Assembly (NCBI GenBank): GCA_963383645.1
Contig: OY726559.1
Coordinates: 112,293,393 to 112,357,392, forward strand
Length of the DNA: 64,000 bases
Direction: 5' to 3'
Source of the DNA: Muscardinus avellanarius
Lineage: Eukaryota > Chordata > Mammalia > Rodentia > Gliridae
In this document: positions 34,911 to 47,600 of the stretch, piece by piece
How positions within the stretch are numbered: the first letter of the stretch is position 1
Layout: each line of letters opens with the position of its first letter
The notes under the pieces: model-generated
Told to the model about the DNA's origin: nothing
Seen by the model: only the letters and a program-made list of their open reading frames with translations
Databases searched by the model: none
Translations under genes and position numbers: made by a program

Positions 34911-37900
34911 TATAGTTTTGAGCTATATTACTTATTTGGAATCACTGTTAGCATGAGGAATTTTGTGGGGGGGGGGTTCTGGGGACAGAACCCAGGGGCT
35001 TTTCTACCTTCGGGCTATACTCCAAGACCTATTTTTTATTTTTCATTGGAAACAGAATCTCACTAAATTGCTGAGAGCCTCACTAAGTAGCTTTGAACCT
35101 GTGACCCTCCTGTCTCAGCCTCCCAGGCGCTGGGATTTCAAGCCAGAGCCACCATGCCTGGCTTAGCATGAGTTTTCATATTTATAGCTATGAATAGATG
35201 ATTGGCAGGTAGATAACGACAGACTGATTGTTATAGATATATAGGGATGGGGAAGAAAAACTAAGAAGCATTTTCTTTTTATCCTAAGACCATCTGTTTT
35301 GAAGCTGAAGTGGCAGCCTCCTTATTAAATACCCTTTTAATTTAGTGGATAAAGAAGCAGCATGGTGCTGGGCGCGGTGGGCACGCTTGTAATCCCTGCG
35401 CTTGGGAGGCGGAGACAGGAGGATCGCGCAGGTTCGAAGCTAGCCGGGCTGGCTTTAAGAGACCCTGTTTCCAAATAAAAATATAAAATAGATCTGGGAG
35501 TGTAGCCCGGAGGTAGAAGGGCTTCCGGGAACCCCAGTACCACCAAGAAAAAGGGGGGGCTTGGAGGCAAAAAGTCCCTGAGTTTAATCCCCAGCACCAA
35601 AAACAGAAAAGAAAAGGTAAACGGACTTCCGGGAAGATGGCGACTGAGAAAAGCGGGGCTTAAGAGCCCCGCTAACAACAAATCTCCATTACCACAAAAT
35701 CAGCGCCTTTCATAGCCAGAAAACACCATCACCAGTGAAACAAAAAATCACCAGGCTCCAGAGAGAAAGCTGACTGAGAACAGAGCCACAGAGGAGATAC
35801 ACCGGCCTTGCGCCCGAGGACGCGGCAGACGCGGCAGCAGCGTCATACTGCCGGCAGCACCGGCGAATTCACGGGACGGCTACAGCAAGCCGAGGTGAGC
35901 CGCTGCGGAACAGCTAGGCGGGATTTCTCTGCGCAGAGAGCATCTAAAGCTCCCAGTGGCCGAGCTCAGCACACGCTGCAGGGATTCAGAGTAGAAATCA
36001 AAATTAAGAAGAAAAACGCCAGCCCCATAGCCGAGGGCGTAGCAGCGGCGCCATATTGCCACCTGCGACAGCAGCAGCGAATTCAGCGAGGCCAGTACAG
36101 CTACATCTGCATACTCAAGAACAGTGAGTCAAATTGCGGGCCACAGAGGAGAAATCCCAGTACTGTACTCCCTGGGACTTGACCCAGTGGGGGAGGGGCG
36201 GTGGCAGAGATATCACACCATAGGAGAACATGCAACCTGGCACCCCCCACAGTCTAAAGCAGCCTCTATCGACTCTCTGGGTCGGAGACTCTGTGATAAA
36301 ACCCAGTAAAGGAGTAGTGGGGTCCGAGATACTACTGACTCGAGATCCAGAACACCTTAAGGGAAGTCATAGTGACCCAAGGGAAGAACCCAGAGAAGGC
36401 ACAAACTTCCGAATTCATGGGAAAGAGGAATAATACTGGAGCAATTAATGCCCACAACCCCACAACATCAGAACCCGATAAAACAGAAAATCAGAGATTT
36501 CTAGAAGATCAAATCAGGAAAATAACTGTAGAAATAATAGAGGTGCTTCGAAAAGAACTCAGAGAGAGCCAAAAAGAGATAAAGGATGCAATTAATGAAG
36601 TAAAGGTCTCAATTCAAAGCACAAACAACCGATTAGAACACATGGAGAACAGAATCTCGCTCTTAGAAGATGAGCAATCCAAAAATGAACGCATAGTTTC
36701 TAATCTAGAAAAAAATATCCGACAACAGGAATCTGATATTGAAGAAATATGGGCCCATTTTAAGAGAGCTAACCTAAGAATAATTGGAAGAGAGGAGGGA
36801 AAAGAAAGTGAAACCAAAGGGATCAACAATCTCTTCAAAGAAGTAATAGCAGAAAATTTTCCAAACATAGAGCAAGAGGTTGATACAAAGGTCCAGGAAA
36901 CTTATAGAACTTCCTTTAGACAGGATCAGAGAAGAGGATCCCCACGCCACATAATTGTCAAAATGACCAATGTGGAAGCCAAGCAGAGAATCTTAAAGGC
37001 AACAAAAACAAAGGGCCAAGTGACATTCAGAGGCAAACCAATTAGAATCACTCCAGACTTCCCAAACCAAGTCATGAGAGCCAGAAGGGCTTGGAGTAAC
37101 ATATTCCAAACTCTGAAAGAAAACAACTTCCAGCCAAAAATTTCCTACCCGGCAAAACTTTCTATCAAATTAGATGGAAAAATAAGAAGCTTCCATGACA
37201 AACAGAAACTGAAGGAATTTATGTCTTCAAAACCAGCGCTAGAGAAAATACTCAAAGAGATTAACTACAAAGAAGAAATAGGTAACACACACCAGAACCA
37301 GAGAAACAAGAGTTTCCATCCAACAGACAATTAAGATTGGTTATCTGTGGAGATTCATTATTTATGTTAGTCTTTTACCTATCTCTAAATGGTATTGTTT
37401 GCCTTTATTGTTGTTAATTTTTAGGATTTCTAGTTGGAATATTAATATACCTTCAGATATAGCAATTGGAAATATTTTATCCCATTCTATTAGTAACTGT
37501 TAACTCTGTTTACATTGTCTTTGGATATACAATTTTTTTTTATTTTTTAGGGAGTCTGTATACTCCTCTGTTGCCTGTGCCATTGAAATCATAACCAAGA
37601 AATCACTGCCAATTTCAATGTTGTGAGGTTTTATGACCCAGATTTTCTCCTAAAAGTTTATAGTCTTAAGATTTATATTTAGGTCTATTATCTATTTTGA
37701 GTTAATATTTGTATATGGGATTAGGTAAGGGTCCAATTTTATTCTTTTCCATGTAATTATTATTTTTTAACAATATTTAGTTAAAAGATTAATATTTCCA
37801 CCACCAAATGTTCGTGGAAACCTTGTCAAAAATAACTTGACAATATAGGGAAGAATTTAGCTCTAGGCTTTTATTTAACTCCAATGGTTTATATATCTGC

Positions 37901-40900
37901 CTTTAGAATAGTACTACACTGTTTCAATTATTGTAGCTTTATATGGTTTGAAATCAGAAAAATATATATCTTCTAGCTTTGTTCTTTTTCAAGATCGTTT
38001 TGGGTACCTAGACTCCATATTCCATATTAGGATAGATTTTTTTCTGAAAAATAAATATATAAATATATGATAGTTTCACCTAAAAAATAGAAAAAAATAT
38101 TCTCTGGTAAGAAAGAAAGCAAAAAGAAATATTGAAATGTTATCTTTAAGTCATCAAAAGCTTGGTATCAGACAAATGAAACTGTTATGTGAGATTATCA
38201 TTTTTAATTTTAGATAAATTGCCATAATACTAGATGTCAACTACTAAGCCAAGCATGGGAGGGAGGGATGGGGAGAGAATGGGGTGGGGATTGGGTGGGG
38301 ACTGACTGGGAAAAGTGTGCATGTATGTCTACAAAAGTATGTATCCTACTATGAATACAGTGCACCAATAAAAAAAAAAAGAAAAAAAAGGAAAAAAAAA
38401 AGAAAAGGTAAACAATGAAAGACGAAATAACCAGTCTTACGTTTCCTGTAGCTCAGCTGATTCTACAGGCCCCACTCTACGTGTATGAAGGAGACCACAT
38501 TGTTCTAAAGTGCCAGCCAAGTGCGAAAACAGAACTGAGCGCTAGATCCTTTTACAAGGATGAGGAAATCCTGGCCTGGCCTGGCGACACCTCTGATTTC
38601 CACATTTTCAATGCAAGTCTAAAGGACAATGGCAGATACCACTGCACTGGGTCTAAGAAAGTATGTTGCAATATTTCCTCCAATCGAGTCAGCATCCAAG
38701 TCCGAGGTAAATCTTATTTTGTTGATGGGCTAGCGAGAGCAGGGGCCCAGGTTGGAGAAATAGTGAACGTACAACCTTACTCGGGGCTGAGGGATCAGAG
38801 TTCAAAAGTGGCAGCCCTTCTTGGCTGGCACTGAGGACGAATCCCGTCTCTCTCCAGTACGGTTCCCAGACTCACCTCTCTGGAACTGATGTGACCCTTC
38901 TTTCTAGAGCTGTTCCCACCTCCCGTGCTGACAGCCAGCCCCTCTTGGCCCAGAGTCGGGAGCCCGATGACTCTGACCTGTAAGACGCAGCTCCCTTTGC
39001 AGAAGTCGGATGTCCAGCTCCAATTCTGCTTCTTCAAAGATGCCCAGCCCCTGAGGTCAGACTGTAGCAGCTCCCCAGAGCTCCGGATTCCTGCCATGTC
39101 ACTTAAAGACTCGGGATATTACTCGTGTACTGCAAAAAGGACTTCCCTTGTTTTGAAACAGAGCAAGACAGTCTCCATTCAAGTGCAGGGTGAGTATCCA
39201 TGGGCTCTGAGAGCTGCCAGGGTGTAGAATCACACATCAGTTTGGGCCCTGGTTCATGTGAGAAGTTCTTCTCATGCCTGTGAGGACAGAAGCTGTGTGA
39301 AAGAAGAGACTCCAGCTCCTGGGGACATCTTAGAGGGCTTAGAATCAAGAAAGTTCAAGAAGCCAGGTGTGGTAGCCCACGCTTATAATCCCAGCATTTG
39401 GGAGCCTGAGACGGGAGGATAGCAGTTCGAGGGCAGCGTCAGCTACTTAGTGAGGACCTTTCCAACTCAGTGAGACCCTGTTTCCAAATAAAGAATAAGC
39501 CGGGCGTGGTGGCGCACTCTTGCAATCCCAGCACTTGGGAGGCTGAGACAGGAGGATCACACAGGTTCAAAGCCAGCCTCAGCTACTTAGTGAGGCTCTC
39601 AGCAACTTAGTGACACCCTGTTTCCAAATAAAGTATAAAATAGGTCTGGGAGTATGGATCAGAGGTAGAAAAGCCTCTTGGTTCCACCCCCAGTACCACC
39701 AAAAAAATTCCCAAGCATGGCTCTTTTTTTTTAATACTTTTATTGGTACAGTGTAATTACACTTTACAGTGAGACACAAACAGATGTGTATACAGTACTT
39801 GGTGCATTTCCCTCCAGCACGGGACTCAGCCGAGGGTCAAATGCTTCCTCTATTTAAATTTGGTCCGTCTCATCCAGGCATGATGGTGCGTGCCTGTCAG
39901 CCCAGTACTTGGTTGGCAGAGACAGGACGATCACAAGTTCAAGGACAGCCTCAGCAAGTAATGAGACTCTCATCAACCTAGCAAGACCCTGTTTCAAAAT
40001 AAAACTAAAATTGAGCTGGGGGTGTAGCTCAGAAGTAGAAGGCCCCTGGATTCAACCCCCAGTACCAAAACCCCACTGGTTTTTCTCATAGGAGAGCTAC
40101 ATCAATATCAGAAAGGCTCACAAAGGACAGGTGTGGTGGTGCATGCCTATAATCTCAGTATTTGGGAGGCTAAGGCTGGAGAATTGCAGGATCAGGGACA
40201 GCCTCAACAATTTAGAGAGATTCTCATTAACTAAGCAAGGCTCTGTTTGGAAATAGAAAAAAAAAAGTACTGGGAGTGTAACTAGGAGAAAGAATGTCCC
40301 TAGGTTCATTTAATCTTTTTTTTTTTTTTTATGGTGCTGGGGATTGAAATCAGGGTCATTCTCCCTCAAGATGCGTCCCCAGCTTGATTTTTTTATTCTT
40401 TATTTTTGAAACAGGGTCTCACTGAGTTGCAAAGGGCCTCACTAAATAGCTGAGGCTGGCCAGGAACCTGCGATCCTCCTGTCTCAGCTTCCTGAATGCT
40501 GGGATTATAAGTGTGCACCACCAGGCTTGGCTTTTTAAATTTTTTTTTTCTTTTGCACTACAGGGGATGGAACCCAAGGGCATTCTACCTTCAAGCTACA
40601 CCCCCAAGTCCTGTGCTTTAGTCTTTATTTTGAAACAGGATCTCAGGGAGTTGCAAAGGGTCTCACTAAATAGCTGTGGCTGTCTGTGAACTGTGATCCT
40701 CCTGTCTCAGCTTCCCAAATGCAGGAATTACAAGCATGTGCCACCATGCCCAGCTTCTTTTAAGTTTTAAAATAAAAAGTTGGCATGGTGGTACATGCCT
40801 GTAATTCCAGTACTTGGAAGCTGAGACAGGAGGATCACAAGTATCCTTCCTCCAGCAACTTAGTGAGGCTCGATTTCAAAATTAAAAAAATTAAAAAAAA

Positions 40901-41571
40901 ACAAAGTAAAAAGGGTTGGAGGTGTAGCCTCAGAGGTAAAGTGCCCTGGGTTCAATCTCTAGTATCAAGAAGAGAAGAGGAGAAGAAGGAGGAGGTACAT
41001 TTGAGCATGGCCTCTCCTCCAACCTACTGATGGAACTCCAACTCCCTTCTCTGTTCTTAAACCGGCCAGCCCATCGGTTCTTCAAGATCTGAGGCTAGCC
41101 CAAAGGCGCTGTCCTGAGCCCACAGACTCCCCCAAAGCCACGCCCACCGCAAGCGGGTGGGCGGGTCCTGGCCCTACCTCCCTGAATAGCCACAAACTCG
41201 GGAGGTCAGGAAGTGCGCCCTCTAGGGCCAGCCTGCTGCACGTGCTTTGTCTCATTTGCTCTTAGCCACGGCCATGCTGCATCCCCAAGACGTCCCTTTT
41301 GATGCCAGGTCTCCCCACGCCTGTCGTACCCCATCACTTTTCCCAATTTGGGGGTCACTAGAACCCACTTCTGAAATGACTGTCCATGTCCTCCCACGTT
41401 GTGCGTGGAGCTGTGCACGGTGGCACAGGGTTGCTATCCCAGTCCTGGAGAGGTTGAGATAGGAGGATCACAGGCTCGGGGCTAGCCTCAGCAGATTAGT
41501 GAGACCTCATTTCAAAATAAAAAGGGCTGGGGGTGTAGCTTGGAGATGAAATGCCCCTGAGTTCCATCTCC

Positions 41572-41621
<50 letters not shown>

Positions 41622-44600
41622 ACTGTGGTCAGACTGAGAGCAAGGTGGGTAAGGTTGCCTCTAGTGCTGGGCTCTCCCAAGAACACCAGGGAGGAGAGGG
41701 TCTCCCAGCCAAGCAGGACCACCTGGTCCTCTTCCCAGGAACAAGTGCAGCTCTGCTCCAGGCTAATCCTCCACGTGGGAGCAGCAGGTTTGGCCCTTCC
41801 CATCCTCAGACTGACGGTTCTAGGTCAGGAGCACCCTTCAGCCACAAGACTCACTTGTCTTTTTTGTTTATTTAGACATCTCTGTCAACATCCAGCTACG
41901 CACAGTCCCAGCCCCAGAGTCAGTGTTTTTAGGGGAGGAGCTGAACCTTCTCTGCTCAGTAGATGGGGTCCCAGGGCCCATCAAATTTTCCTGGTATAAA
42001 GAAAAAGGTTGGCTAAGGGAAGTAAAGATGCACGTCTCAGAAGCAGAATTCAAAATCTCTGTGGTGAAAGACAGTGACGCAGGGACCTATCGCTGTGAAG
42101 CCAGCAACGGTCGTCAAATATTCACCAGCCAGACAGTGACCATCAAGCCAGCGAAAGGTATGATCTTCCAACTGTCATCTGAGGGATGCCTTTTTCAGAC
42201 CATGCAGTGGTACCCACCTGTAATTCCGGTACTTGCAAGGCTGAAACAGGAGGATCTCAGGTTCAAGGCCAGCCTCAGCAACTCAGGGCTGAAGCGTGGC
42301 GTGGTGCGCACCCTTATAATCCCAGTACTTGGGAAGCTGAGACAGGAGGATCGCGGTTTGCAGACAGCCTCGGCTACTTAGCGAGGCCTTCTGCAACTTA
42401 GTGAGACCTTGCTTCAAAATAAAGAATTAAAAATAGGGCTGGTGTGTAGTTCAGAGGCAGAATGCCCCTAGGTTCCATCCCCAATACCCCCCCCCAAAAA
42501 AAAACTGCACACGGGGATCCTTGGTGAGGGCCATAGTTGGGTGGGAGGTGATACTGACAGTTACCCATAATTCATTCCTCTGAATAACCTGCCAGGAGTT
42601 AATGAGAACTAGCAGGAAAGTATCAGGAATCAGAGGGGCTGTGGACAGTTGGAGCTTTTGGAAGCTCTTAGAAACAAAGATGGAGGAAAATGCTGGGTTG
42701 TTAGGAATATGTTCGGATCATTTGTATTTACCGATTCCTTCATGATTCATCGGTGCAACTCCTGACAATAAAGCCAGAATGAACAGGGCATCAGAAGCAA
42801 GACTGAGGTGGGGTCACGGCCTCCCGCCAGCCCCCTTGGCTTAAGGATGCTCAGGGGGCCTCCCTGGCCACAAGCTGTCCCTTCAGTCCCAGGGACAGGA
42901 CTGTTCTGCACCCTTGGGACTCCCAGGACACCACACTGTGCGCTGTGAACAGTTAGGAGAGAGTGCCTCGCTGTGAAGCCAAGGGAGCCTCCCCCCCAGG
43001 CCAGGGAAGATTCTCAAAAGGCTGAAATCCTCGGGCCCTTGGGCCCCTAGAGAGGAGAAGCACCCCGCAACCTCTCTGCTCAGAGAACATCCGGGGAATG
43101 ATGTTGGTGCCCAGATGGAGACCTAGGGAACACACCACTCTCCATCCGGAGTAAGCTCTGGACCACCAGAGGTGACATGGAATCCGGTTCCGTGTCCCCG
43201 GCGGGCTAGAGAAGTCCCACAAGTTCCCCGGCCCTACGAGTCAGTCTCTCCCAGGAACGCATAGAGCGTCAGCGGGGTGCAGGGAAGGAGTTGGGCCTGG
43301 GAAGGGCCAGGGGAAGCATGGAGGGGGACCACAGACACCCGGGATGTGCAGGGATGGCCTCCCAGGGTACAGGGCAGAGGGAAGGGCACAGAACCCCGGG
43401 GTAAGGAGTGGGTCTGGTGGCAGCAAGGGAAGGGAAGGGACTTCTTCCCTCTTGGGACTACAGCTGCTCCGGCCACCAAGGAGGAGAGCCAGGAGGGGAA
43501 GGGCCAGGAGGCTGAAAAGAACAGACTGGGAAAGACCAAACATGGCAGTGCACGTCTGGAATCCCAGTACTTGGGAGGCTGAGAGGGGAGGATGGAAGGT
43601 CCAAGGCCAGCCTAAGCAATTTAGCAAGACCCCCAGCCACTTACTGAGACCCTGTTTCAAAATAAGAAATAAAATGGGGCTGGAGGTGTAGCTCAGAGAT
43701 AAAAGGCCCCTGGGTTCAGCCCTCAGATGCCCCCCACACACACACACACACTGTCCAGCAGGGAGGACAGGAGGGACTGGACTTGGATCGAGATCTCCAG
43801 CGAGGTGCAGAAGTAACTGTGGCGGATCTTCTCTCTCCTCAGCCCCGGCATCTTGGCCAGTCCTCTCCCTCAGCACAGAGGGGGACCGGGCTCTGGAGGG
43901 CGACACCGTGACACTTTACTGTGAAGTTCAAAGAGGCTCTCCGCCAATCCTGTACAAGTTCTTCCGAGGGGCTCACTACCTGGGGGAAAGATCAGTCCTC
44001 TCTCCAGGAGGGGTGTCCCTCAGAGTCTCCCTGACCACAAGGAATTCTGGGAACTACTACTGCACAGCCTACAATGGCTTCGGCGCCCAGCGCAGTGACG
44101 CCGTGAGCCTCTCCGTCACCGGTAAGCCCCAGGCCTCTGCTGGTGGTCATCCCAGCCAGGCCCCTGTCTCACAGAACCCTTGAGAAGTCTGCATGGACAG
44201 GCCTGGTGGGGCACGCCTGTAATCTCGGCACTTGGGAGGCTGAGAGCGGAGGATGGCAGGTTTGAGTTCAGCCTTGGCTACTTAGCAAGACCCTGTTTCA
44301 AAATTAAAAAATAAAATAAAAAGAGGACTGGGGGTGTAGCACACAGGTAGAACATCCTCGGTTCAATCCCCAATACAAAAAAAAAAAAAAAAAATCTGCA
44401 GGTACCTTCCAGTTTCCCAGGAAGTCAATCGAGCTGCTTCTCTGCAAACTGACTCTTTGGGGCCTCAGCGCCCGTCTCTCCTGGCTCAACCTGAGCCCCC
44501 GCCCTGGCTCAGAAGCCGCTCCAGCTTTCACTGGAGTATTTATATCTGCAAACTGTCTCCTGCTGCCCCCACCCCATGTCTATCAGAGGAAGACACAATA

Positions 44601-47600
44601 ATTCCACGGGTTCTCGGCTTTCATGGTGAAAAAAAATTTCAACATGCGCCAGTCAGAAACAAAGATAGAGCTGGGCATGGTGGCGCACACTTGTGATCCC
44701 AGCATTTGGGAGGCTGAGACAGGAGGATCGTGGTTCACGGACAGCCTCAGCTACTTAGTGAGGCCCTCTGCAACTCAGTGAGACCCTGTTTCAAAATAAA
44801 GAATAAGAAATAGGTCTGGGGGTGGAGCTCAGAGATAGAATGCTTCTGGGTTCCTTCCCCAGTACTGGAAAGAAAGAAGGAAGGAAGGAAGGAAGGAAGG
44901 AAGGAAGGAAGGAAGGAAGGGAGGGAGGGAGGGGAAGGAGGAAGGAAGGGAGGGAAGGAAGACAAAGATAGACATTCAATTTGGGAAACGTAAAGGTACA
45001 CGTTCAGAGGAGCAGCGCCAGAATCTTTTACAGATCTTTTTATAGGATTCCTCCTAGAGAGGAGGTGGCTAGGGGGACATGGCAGAAATGGGGCAACCTA
45101 GAATGGTCTCCTGTTTTGAATCTTCAGGCTAACAAAAGCTGTCAATTCCCTTTAAGATAGGACTCTCCAGGAGTGGAGACGGGAAGTCAGTGCCACTGAG
45201 GTGCAGGGCTCTTTAACAAAAGGTATAACTTTTTCTGGGATCCTCTTCCCAGGAAATCTGGCAAAAGGTGAGGCTCTCTCCTGGAATTATTCTTTATTTT
45301 AAAACAGGGTCTTACTAAGTTGCGAAGGGCCTCACTAAGTAGCTGAGGCTGGCCCCGAACCAGTGATCCTCCTGTCTCAGCCTCTCAAGTACTAGGATTC
45401 CAAGTGGGTACCATTACAGTAACAATGCCAGAGATAGAGCCCCACCGTTGGGCGCCAAAACTGTAATGGTATAAGACGGAGCTGTGGGTTCTTATTCTCA
45501 GCTATTTTTAGAAAAGAAAAGCCAGAACTATTTGCTATTTCTTTCCTTTCCAATTTGTCTCCTTTCTACCTAAAAGTTTTTATCTCTTCTAATCAATCTC
45601 TTGTCCAGTCCCCTAGGGAGTCTTTCTTTATTCAATGCACAGAAGCAGCTCCTGTTTCCCCACTGACACATAAAATTTAGTAACAGTCACAGTCAAACAG
45701 AAAAATGCTGGTCAAAAATGTCAGCTCCCCAGGGGAAGAGGTTGAGGGATTTTTTTTAATTTTCTTTTTTTTTTTTTTTTTTTTTTTTGGTGGTACTGGG
45801 GTTTCTTGAAACCCTTCTACCTCCGGGCTACACTCCCAGATACCTATTTTTTTATATTTTTATTTGGAAACAGGGTCTCTTAAACCAGCGCGGCTGGCTT
45901 TGAACCTGCGTGATCCTCCTGTCTCTTCCTCCCAAGCACGGGGATTACAAGTGTGCGCCACCACGCCCAGCCCGTTTTATATTTTTTTTTTCATTTTGGA
46001 AAGAGGGTCTCTTAAGCCAGAGAGACTGGCTTCGAACCTGCACGATCCTCCTGTCTCTGCCTCCCAAGCCTGGGGATTATAAGCTGAGCTACCACACCCG
46101 GCTTTATTTTCTATCTTAAATCCAAATTTCTTTTCTTTTTTTTTTTTTTTTTTTTGCGGGTCTGGGGATGGAACCCAGGGGCATTCAACCTCTGAGCTAC
46201 ACCCCCTGCCCTATTTTTTATTCTTTATTTTGAAACCAGGTCTCACTGAGTTGCAGAGGGCCTCACTAAGTAGCCGAGGCTGTCCCGAACCGTGATCCTC
46301 CGGTCTCAGCCTCCCAAATGCTGGGATTACAAGCATGCGCCACCACGTCCGGCTTAAGTCCAAATTTCTAACTAACAATAATTTCAAGATCCTGACTGGA
46401 TTTCCTACCTCAATAATAGAATGTAATTTTTTAGCCAGGCACACTGCCATACACCAGCAATCTCAATACTTTGGGAGGTTGAGATAGGAGGATCAGAGGT
46501 TCAAGGCCAACCTCAGCAACTTAGCAAGACCCTCGGCAACTTAGGGAGACCCTGTTTTAAAATAAAAGATAAAAAGGGTTGGGAGGGTATCTCAGAGGCA
46601 GAATGCACCTGAGTTCAATCTCCAACCCCCCAAAAATAAATGAGATGAGGAAAAGAAGGAGGAGAGGAAAACACTGGTCTTTGTGGCTTCCTATAATACC
46701 AACTGAACAGAATTAGATAAGCCTGAAATTAGCCAGCCAGTTGTCCGTGAGCTGAGACACTTTGCCCAGAGCCATATGGATTTTCTGGCAGAATAACGTG
46801 CTTTGTGCTTAAGAAACAGGACCCACCAAAGGACTCCACAAAGTTCATGGGGATACATTCTGGAGTAAATGTTTTGAATCTATCAACAGCCCTGAGGTCA
46901 CTAGATTAGGGGAAAATGGGAGAATTTTGCATTTTTTACTTTATGTAATTGGGTAGAGTTTGGTTTGCTTTTCAATGAGAAGCTATTTTTAATTTTTTCT
47001 TTTTTTTTTTTGCGGTACTGGGGATGGAACTCAGGGTATATCTACCTCCAAGCTATAACCCCAGCCCTATTTTTTATTCTTTATTTTGAAACAGGGCCTT
47101 ACTAAGTAGCTGAATCTGGCCGAAAACTGCGATCCTCCTGTCTCAGTCTCCCAAATACTGGGATTATAAGCGTGCGCCACCATGCCCAGCTATTTTTAAT
47201 TTTTAAAGAAGATGCTACTGTCAACTAATTCATTTCCTCCTCCCTCAGTTCCGGTATCCCGCCCAGTCCTCATGCTCAGGACACCCAGAGCCCAGGCTGT
47301 GGTGGGGGACACAGTGGAGCTTCACTGCGAGGCCCCCAGGGGCTCTCCCCCGATCCTGTACCGGTTTTATCACGAGGATGTCGCCCTGGGGAGCAGCTCG
47401 GCCCCCACGGGAGGAGGAGCATCCTTCCACCTGTCCCTGACGGCAGAACATTCTGGAAACTACCTCTGTGAGGCCGACAATGGTGTGCGAGCCCAGCGCA
47501 GTGACGCTGTGACACTCAGGGTCACGGGTAAGTTAGGCCTTCCACCAAGTGGCACAAGGGACCGGCCTTGTGTATTCCCAGTAGGGAAGATGGAGCTCGG

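Larger units (their letters stand above)
35623..38397 (+). mobile_element. Chimeric half-L1: 5' UTR, ORF1, antisense ORF2 piece, L1 3' end
   Basis: A direct repeat agaaaaggtaaac flanks the unit (35610-35622 and 38401-38413; 16 bp if the A-rich start is included), as expected from L1-type insertion. It starts ggacttccgggaagatggcg, typical of a full-length L1 5' end. ORF1 is open (36417-37334). ORF2 is missing in the sense direction; about 37430-38060 resembles the complement of L1 ORF2. A G-rich tract and gtgcaccaataaaa with an A-tail end the unit. The 5'-UTR-like part is 0.8 kb. Half-L1 (HAL1) elements are known to lack ORF2; the antisense insert is not part of any form I know. Confidence 0.8.

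Noticed and set aside
35623..38397. A complete, autonomous L1
   Set aside because: Only ORF1 is intact; no sense ORF2 endonuclease or reverse transcriptase frame exists in the unit.
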